Shown piece after piece: positions 7,038 to 11,413 of a stretch of DNA of 11,413 nucleotides. The position numbers and the translations under genes were made by a program. Within the stretch, counting starts at the first letter, position 1. Each line of letters starts with the position of its first letter. The stretch is taken from contig CAZMRK010000723.1 in the NCBI GenBank assembly GCA_964568355.1, forward strand, positions 1 through 11,413. Reading direction: 5' to 3'. The notes beneath the pieces were generated by a model, which was not told where the DNA came from, searched no databases, and was given only the letters and a program-made list of their open reading frames with translations. This DNA comes from JAJPJX01 sp964568355. Lineage in GTDB: Bacteria > Acidobacteriota > Terriglobia > Bryobacterales > Bryobacteraceae.

Positions 7038-8447
7038 CTACAAAGCGCGCGGCAAAACGCTCCTCCGCCCTCGAAGGCGACGCGATCGTGGAACAAATCC
7101 TTCGTAATGCCGCATGATCAGTTGAGCCTCGATCTGGTTCATTGTGTCCATGGCGACGCCCACCACAATCAGCAACGATGTGCCGCCCAGAGAGAACGGG
7201 ACGTTCAGCCCTTCCAGGAGGAAGCGTGGCGCCACCTGGTCAAACCAATCGCCGGCCAACGGCAGGTGGTTCAGTTTGATTCCGGAACTCAGGATATCTG
7301 GGACAAGGCAGAGAATCGAAAGATAGATGGCCCCCACAACCGTGATCCTGGTCAGAATGTGGTTCATGTAATCGGCCGTAGCTCGCCCGGGGCGAAGACC
7401 GGGTACGAAACCGCCGTATTTGCGCATATTGTCAGCCGTTTCGCCGGGGTTGAAGATGATGGAGACATAGAAGAAGCAGAAGAAGAGAATGCCGGTAGTG
7501 AACAATAGGTAATAAAGCGGCTCCCCGTGCTGGATGGAGCGCAGCAGAGCCGAAAGCCATCCTACGTTCCTGACTGCCGGCACCATAGCCAGGGTCTGGG
7601 GGAACGCCAGAATCGATGAGGCAAAGATTACGGGGATAACCCCTCCGGCGTTCACCTTGAGCGGCATATGGATGGTCTGGCCGGTCCTGAGGCCGCCTGT
7701 CACGCGCCGCGCATATTGCACCGGGACGCGATGCTCGCCCCGTTCCACCAGCACGATGAAGGCAACCATTGCGACCATCATGCTCAGCAGCGCGATCGCG
7801 GTCAGGAGACCCCACTCGCGAGTTACAAAAACGTTGCGATAGACATTCCGGAGGGCATCCGGCACGCCAACCACAATGCCCGCGAAGATAATCAACGACA
7901 TGCCATTGCCTATACCACGCTCGCTAATCTGCTCCCCAAGCCACATTACAAAGGCCGTCCCCGCTATGAGGGAAATTGTCGTCAGGAGGACGAACCCCAC
8001 ACCCGGGTTGACGACAATGCCGTGCTGCATTGCCTGGAGGCCGACCGCCATCGCGAATGATTGTCCGGCAGCGAGAAGGACCGCCAGATAACGGGTCCAC
8101 TGGGTAATCTTGCGGCGGCCGAGTTCTCCTTCCTTCTGCAGCCTCTCCAGCGTGGGAACCATCACCGTTAGCAATTGCAGAAGGATCGACGCTGTGATGT
8201 ATGGCATGATCCCGAGCGCAAAAATCGTAAGTTTTCGAAAATTCCCGGCCGAAAATAAGTCTAGGAACCCGAAGATAGAGCCTGACGCGGAAGCAAAAAA
8301 TTCTTCCCATCGCAGGACATTGATTCCTGGCACCGGGATGTGGCCTCCCAATCGATAGACGGCCAGCAGCCCGAGCGTGAATAGAATTCGCTTCCGAAGC
8401 TCCGGAACACGAAAAATATCTCCGAACGCCTCAAATAACTTCCCCAT
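7038..8447 (-). CDS. secY: Protein translocase subunit SecY (stand-alone copy)
   Basis: A 469-residue channel subunit of the SecYEG translocon. Family features in order: RKRILFTLGLLAVYRLGGHI and PVPGIN near the N-terminus (TM1 and start of the plug region), MPYITASILLQLL, EGELGRRKITQWTRYL, GEQISERGIGNGMSLIIF, the cytoplasmic loop VERGEHRVPVQYARRV, LKVNAGGVIPVIFASS, NMRKYGGFVPGLRPG, and the C-terminal DTMNQIEAQLIMRHYEGF. Ten transmembrane segments are expected and the length is normal. The frame stays open to 8519, but the ATG at 8447 has AGAGGA a few bases upstream and begins with the usual MGKLFEAF, so it is preferred. No rplO precedes it and no adk or map follows, so it lies outside the spc ribosomal operon. 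It may be a second or relocated secY. The C-terminal tail after LRGRR runs eight residues further than usual. Confidence 0.96.
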   Translation of the reverse strand: MGKLFEAFGDIFRVPELRKRILFTLGLLAVYRLGGHIPVPGINVLRWEEFFASASGSIFGFLDLFSAGNFRKLTIFALGIMPYITASILLQLLTVMVPTLERLQKEGELGRRKITQWTRYLAVLLAAGQSFAMAVGLQAMQHGIVVNPGVGFVLLTTISLIAGTAFVMWLGEQISERGIGNGMSLIIFAGIVVGVPDALRNVYRNVFVTREWGLLTAIALLSMMVAMVAFIVLVERGEHRVPVQYARRVTGGLRTGQTIHMPLKVNAGGVIPVIFASSILAFPQTLAMVPAVRNVGWLSALLRSIQHGEPLYYLLFTTGILFFCFFYVSIIFNPGETADNMRKYGGFVPGLRPGRATADYMNHILTRITVVGAIYLSILCLVPDILSSGIKLNHLPLAGDWFDQVAPRFLLEGLNVPFSLGGTSLLIVVGVAMDTMNQIEAQLIMRHYEGFVPRSRRLRGRRSVLPRAL

Positions 8448-8464
8448 AAATCCTCTTGATTTCC

Positions 8465-8487
8465 GGCTCTCTCCCTGCGGGAGAGCC
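8465..8487 (-). promoter_or_regulatory. Stable hairpin in the secY leader
   Basis: GGCTCTC and GAGAGCC pair seven over seven, extended inward by a G-U and a C-G pair, around a 5-nt loop. It lies 18 bases upstream of the secY start codon and just outside the Shine-Dalgarno. It could be a translational or attenuation element, an mRNA-stability hairpin, or the relic of an upstream terminator. No T tract follows directly, and the role is inferred. Confidence 0.4.
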
Positions 8488-8536
8488 CGGTCAGCCACAA
8501 ATAAACACCGCGACCGCATAGAGCCGCGACTTAACC

Positions 8537-8641
8537 AGTGCTCTGACCGGGTGATTCGGTTCGTCCGCTTGCTGGCGCGCGCGGTTCGGTTCCGCCACTG
8601 AACCGCGACCGTAAGGGAGCGGACTTCACGGTCACAGCACT
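8537..8641 (+). repeat. 105-nt palindromic dispersed repeat, copy 2
   Basis: Same orientation as copy 1 and identical to it at 97 of 105 positions. Terminal inverted repeat AGTGCTCTGACCG / CGGTCACAGCACT (one mismatch). Internal pairs are GTCCGCT (27-33 of the element) with AGCGGAC (82-88), and CGCGGTTC (44-51) with GAACCGCG (64-71). It lies upstream of secY and is followed after one base by copy 3 in reverse orientation. Confidence 0.9.
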
Positions 8642-8642
8642 A

Positions 8643-8747
8643 AGTGCTCTGACCGCAAAATCTATTCCTTTCCGCTTGTGGTTCAGTGCCGGAACCGAGC
8701 CGCGCGCGTAAGCAAGCGGACAAACGAAATGATCCGGTCACAGCACT
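8643..8747 (-). repeat. 105-nt palindromic dispersed repeat, copy 3 (inverted)
   Basis: The reverse complement aligns with copy 2 over all 105 positions without gaps, at 83 matches. Terminal inverted repeats are AGTGCTCTGACCG and CGGTCACAGCACT. Differences concentrate in the right third of the element (in copy 2's orientation), while the termini and the segments TGTCCGCTTGCT and CGGTTCCG are kept. Together copies 2 and 3 form a 211-bp quasi-palindrome. It is more diverged than copies 1 and 2 and so probably represents an older or different subfamily. Confidence 0.87.
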
Positions 8748-8770
8748 AGGTCAGCAAATCTGGCTTGGTG

Positions 8771-9007
8771 TTATGCCAAGGGAGGGGCGCGTGAGGTGCG
8801 GACAGAGAGAAAGGAAAGTGGCTGAACTGCGGGATCGCCACCTGAAAAGCGCAGCAGAAACGGCGTGAGGGCTGCCAGGAAGCAAAAGGCAAGAACGGGA
8901 ATTACGAAATCGAGGTGCGCAGCAGGCGGGTCAATAGCCGTGCATAGCACCAGCACAACGATGCAGACCAATGCAACGAGCGCGCGTATGATCTGGCCTT
9001 CCCGCAC
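8771..9007 (-). CDS. Small two-TM membrane protein, hypothetical
   Basis: A 78-residue frame beginning with GTG at 9007, with AGGA eight bases upstream. Residues about 8-25 (LVALVCIVVLVLCTAI) and 32-53 (LDFVIPVLAFCFLAAL onward) form two clear hydrophobic helices joined by a short PPAAH loop. A Ser/Pro/Arg-rich cytoplasmic-type tail follows. It lies 49 nt downstream of glpX on the same strand and could ride on its transcript. I do not recognise a family with confidence. The coherent hydrophobic pattern, plausible ribosome binding site and lack of a competing gene argue that it is real. Confidence 0.6.
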   Translation of the reverse strand: MREGQIIRALVALVCIVVLVLCTAIDPPAAHLDFVIPVLAFCFLAALTPFLLRFSGGDPAVQPLSFLSVRTSRAPPLA

Positions 9008-9056
9008 GTATTGATCCTACCAGAAAAAGCTGCTCGCCGGACCTCCAATCTCCAAC

Positions 9057-10034
9057 TTACTGGAACCGCACCTTCACATCCGGCTTATTTTCCAAATGCA
9101 CGGTATCGATAAATCGCACGCGGGCGGGGGAGAGCGTCATGACAATGGATTGCGTGCGTGTCCCGTCGCCAAAAAAGCGGACGCCCTTCAGTAGATTCCC
9201 ATCGGTTACTCCGGAGGCCGCAAAAACGATCTCCCGGCCCGGAGCCAGGTCGTAGGTCGAATACACGCGGCCTGTGTCCTGGATCCCCATCGCCTGCATG
9301 CGTTCTTTCTGTTCCTGATCCTTGACGACTAGCCGGCCCAGAATCTCGCCGTTGAGACACCGCAGCGCCGCCGCGGTCAGCACGCCTTCAGGCGCGCCGC
9401 CCGAGCCCATCACCGCATGCACGCCCGTGCCCGAGACCGCCGCCGCAATGCCGGCCGAAAGGTCGCCGTCCGAGATCAGGCGGATGCGCGCTCCCGCCTC
9501 CCGGATATCGGTAATCAGTTGGGCGTGCCGCGGCCGATCGAGCACCACCACTACCAGGTCGTCCACGCCGCGCTGAAGGCGCCGGGCGACGTTTTTGAGG
9601 TTCTGCTTCACCGGAGCATCCAGGTCGACTGAGCCCTTCGCCGCCGGTCCCACCACGATCTTCTCCATATAGCAGTCCGGTGCGTGCAGCAAGCCGCCGT
9701 GTTCGGCCGCGGCCAGCACCGTGATCGCTCCACCCGCGCCGGTGGAGCACAGATTGGTGCCCTCCAACGGATCTACCGCGATATCCACACGGCGGGCATC
9801 CTGCTTCTCTTTCGATGCCCCCACCTTTTCGCCGATGTACAGCATCGGCGCCGAATCCCGCTCGCCTTCTCCAATCACGATGGTGCCGTCGATCGCGATC
9901 GTATCGAGGCAGCACCGCATCGCTTCGACGGCCGCCTGATCGGAAACATGGCCGTCTCCCATGCCCATCGTGCGCGCCGACGCAATGGCTGCATCCTCCA
10001 CCACGCGCAGGAATTCGAGCGACAGATCGAACAT
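9057..10034 (-). CDS. glpX: Class II fructose-1,6-bisphosphatase (GlpX)
   Basis: A 325-residue enzyme that hydrolyses fructose-1,6-bisphosphate to fructose-6-phosphate in gluconeogenesis, Mg/Mn dependent. The sequence follows GlpX closely: DGTIVIGEGERDSAPMLYIG at 49-68, the metal-binding VDIAVDPLEGT at 83-93, HAPDCYMEKIVVGPAAKG at about 117-134, and IGGAPEG-type GSGGAPEGV in the second half. KERMQAMGI and the C-terminal strand region follow. Length is close to the E. coli protein (336). Acidobacteriota often rely on this class for FBPase. The ATG at 10034 has GGAG about 11 bases upstream, a slightly long spacing. Its start is only 17 nt from the divergent dehydrogenase start, so its promoter must lie inside that gene or the transcript has a very short leader. 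Confidence 0.96.
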   Translation of the reverse strand: MFDLSLEFLRVVEDAAIASARTMGMGDGHVSDQAAVEAMRCCLDTIAIDGTIVIGEGERDSAPMLYIGEKVGASKEKQDARRVDIAVDPLEGTNLCSTGAGGAITVLAAAEHGGLLHAPDCYMEKIVVGPAAKGSVDLDAPVKQNLKNVARRLQRGVDDLVVVVLDRPRHAQLITDIREAGARIRLISDGDLSAGIAAAVSGTGVHAVMGSGGAPEGVLTAAALRCLNGEILGRLVVKDQEQKERMQAMGIQDTGRVYSTYDLAPGREIVFAASGVTDGNLLKGVRFFGDGTRTQSIVMTLSPARVRFIDTVHLENKPDVKVRFQ

Positions 10035-10051
10035 ATGGTAGTTTTCTCCTC

Positions 10052-11020
10052 ATGGACGATAACACAGTTCTGGTGCTGTCAGACCCCACTGATCCTAGGC
10101 TCGTGATGTTGGAGACACTGCCCCCGGAGACGGCGATTGCGGTTGGAAATCGCCCGGATGCATTTGTGCGGGCGGCGCCGGAGGCGACCGTAATTCTCAA
10201 TTGGGGCGGCACTCGCCCGCTGCTGGAGCAGGTGTTCCAAATGACGCCGCGCCTGCGCTGGGTGCACTCCCGTTCGGCCGGGTTGGAAGACACCATTTTT
10301 CCCGCCCTGGCCGAAAGCGACGTCACGGTCACCAACGCCCGAGGCATCTTCAGCGAGGCCCTGGGAGAATTCGTCATCGGCGCCATCTTTTTCTTTGCCA
10401 AGGATCTCCGCCGTATGGTGCGCAGCCAGATGGCCGGCATTTGGGACCAGTTCGATACCACGACGGTTTCCGGCCAGACCGTGGGCATCGTCGGTTATGG
10501 AGATATTGGCCGTGCCGCCGCCAGCCGGGCCAAGGCACTGGGGATGCGCGTGCTGGCCCTGCGCCGGCATCCGGAACAGTCCTCCGGAGATTCCCTGATA
10601 GATGAGGTCATGCCCACCAGCCGGCGCAAGGATCTGCTGGCTCGCTCCGATTATGTGGCCATCACCGCTCCTCTGACGGCTGAGACGCGCGGCCTGATCG
10701 GAGCGGATGAACTGGCGGTCATGAAACCCACCGGCGTGCTGATCAACGTCGGGCGAGGTCCGGTGGTGGATGAACCTGCCCTTATTCAAGCCCTGGAGTC
10801 CGGCCGCATCCGCGGCGCGGCCCTGGATGTATTCGAACGCGAACCTCTGCCCGCCGGACATCCGTTCTACCGCCTGGAGAATGTGCTCCTCTCACCGCAC
10901 TGCGCGGATCACACGCCCAACTGGATCGACCAGGCCATGCTCTTCTTCATCGAAAACTACCAGCGGTTTCACAAGGGCGAACCATTGCGCAATGTGGTAA
11001 ACAAGAGGCTTGGTTATTGA
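10052..11020 (+). CDS. D-isomer-specific 2-hydroxyacid dehydrogenase (GhrA-like)
   Basis: A 322-residue reductase/dehydrogenase of the glyoxylate/hydroxypyruvate reductase-like branch. The Rossmann loop is GYGDIG at 148-153. The catalytic triad is complete: Arg235 in NVGRG, Glu264 in DVFEREP, and His283 in LSPHCADHT. The family NAD site usually has an acidic residue after the second beta strand. Here the strand VLAL is followed by Arg171-Arg172, which suggests a preference for NADP(H). Substrate is not fixed by sequence; glyoxylate, hydroxypyruvate or another 2-keto acid is plausible. The ATG at 10052 gives the usual N-terminus (VLVLSDPTDPRLVMLE) and length. A longer frame reaching back to 9815 would overlap glpX and is rejected. 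No Shine-Dalgarno precedes the ATG. The fucosidase starts 10 nt after its stop. Confidence 0.93.
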   Translation: MDDNTVLVLSDPTDPRLVMLETLPPETAIAVGNRPDAFVRAAPEATVILNWGGTRPLLEQVFQMTPRLRWVHSRSAGLEDTIFPALAESDVTVTNARGIFSEALGEFVIGAIFFFAKDLRRMVRSQMAGIWDQFDTTTVSGQTVGIVGYGDIGRAAASRAKALGMRVLALRRHPEQSSGDSLIDEVMPTSRRKDLLARSDYVAITAPLTAETRGLIGADELAVMKPTGVLINVGRGPVVDEPALIQALESGRIRGAALDVFEREPLPAGHPFYRLENVLLSPHCADHTPNWIDQAMLFFIENYQRFHKGEPLRNVVNKRLGY

Positions 11021-11030
11021 GGGTCAGATC

Positions 11031-11413
<383 letters not shown>

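Larger units (their letters stand above)
8448..8770. other. Gene-free stretch upstream of secY
   Basis: 323 bases with no convincing gene. It comprises the secY leader with a strong hairpin (8465-8487), about 50 unremarkable bases, and two 105-nt repeat copies in opposite orientation (8537-8641 and 8643-8747). The secY promoter must lie here if secY is the first gene of its transcript. I see no confident -35/-10 pair. A 60-codon frame at 8686-8868 runs through repeat sequence and is not credible. Confidence 0.7.

Noticed and set aside
8448..8519. N-terminal extension of SecY
   Set aside because: The extra 24 residues are encoded by the leader hairpin and do not resemble SecY. The ATG at 8447 has a good Shine-Dalgarno and the normal family start.
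8686..8868. A 60-codon plus-strand frame
   Set aside because: It starts inside repeat copy 3 and runs antisense to the small membrane protein, with low-complexity Arg/Lys/Glu content and no domain.
9815..10051. N-terminal extension of the hydroxyacid dehydrogenase
   Set aside because: These residues are antisense to glpX and unlike the family N-terminus. The family pattern begins just after the ATG at 10052.
9388..10488. A 366-codon minus-strand frame spanning the glpX start and the dehydrogenase
   Set aside because: It overlaps two well-supported genes, and its sequence has no family resemblance and shifts to Arg/Gly-rich shadow composition.

Overview
The window is GC-rich bacterial chromosome. 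The gene set suggests a soil Acidobacteriota, most like the Bryobacterales / Candidatus Solibacter group: a Tat-exported Gfo/Idh/MocA oxidoreductase, a secreted GH29 fucosidase, zinc-ribbon membrane proteins and a dispersed palindromic repeat. That placement is inferred from gene style, not from a marker gene. Most genes are ordinary housekeeping or carbohydrate genes, and I see no defence locus, CRISPR array, rRNA, tRNA or intact transposase.

Layout. Positions 1-2116 read rightward: the tail of an unidentified (possibly Rieske-type) gene, then fpg/mutM one base later, then a Tat-signal Gfo/Idh/MocA oxidoreductase. A 105-nt palindromic repeat (copy 1) begins inside that gene's stop codon. From 2272 to 8447 six genes read leftward. 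In transcription order they are secY, a one-TM protein of unknown function, a zinc-ribbon four-TM protein, a PfkB-type sugar (phosphate) kinase, the lipid II flippase murJ, and a coiled-coil/zinc-ribbon protein of the COG1579 type. Gaps within the block are 16-100 nt, so much of it may be co-transcribed. It is a cell-envelope and secretion set with one sugar kinase.

The 323-nt stretch 8448-8770 has no convincing gene. It holds a hairpin in the secY leader and two more copies of the 105-nt repeat, placed head to head one base apart. Beyond it, also leftward, lie glpX (class II fructose-1,6-bisphosphatase) and a small two-TM protein downstream of it. glpX starts divergently from a GhrA-like D-2-hydroxyacid dehydrogenase, with only 17 nt between the two start codons. 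That rightward gene is followed after 10 nt by a secreted GH29 alpha-L-fucosidase, cut off by the window end.

The most noteworthy signals are the three-copy, exactly 105-nt inverted-repeat element, the secY that stands outside any ribosomal-protein context, and the extremely tight divergent start pair at 10034/10052.
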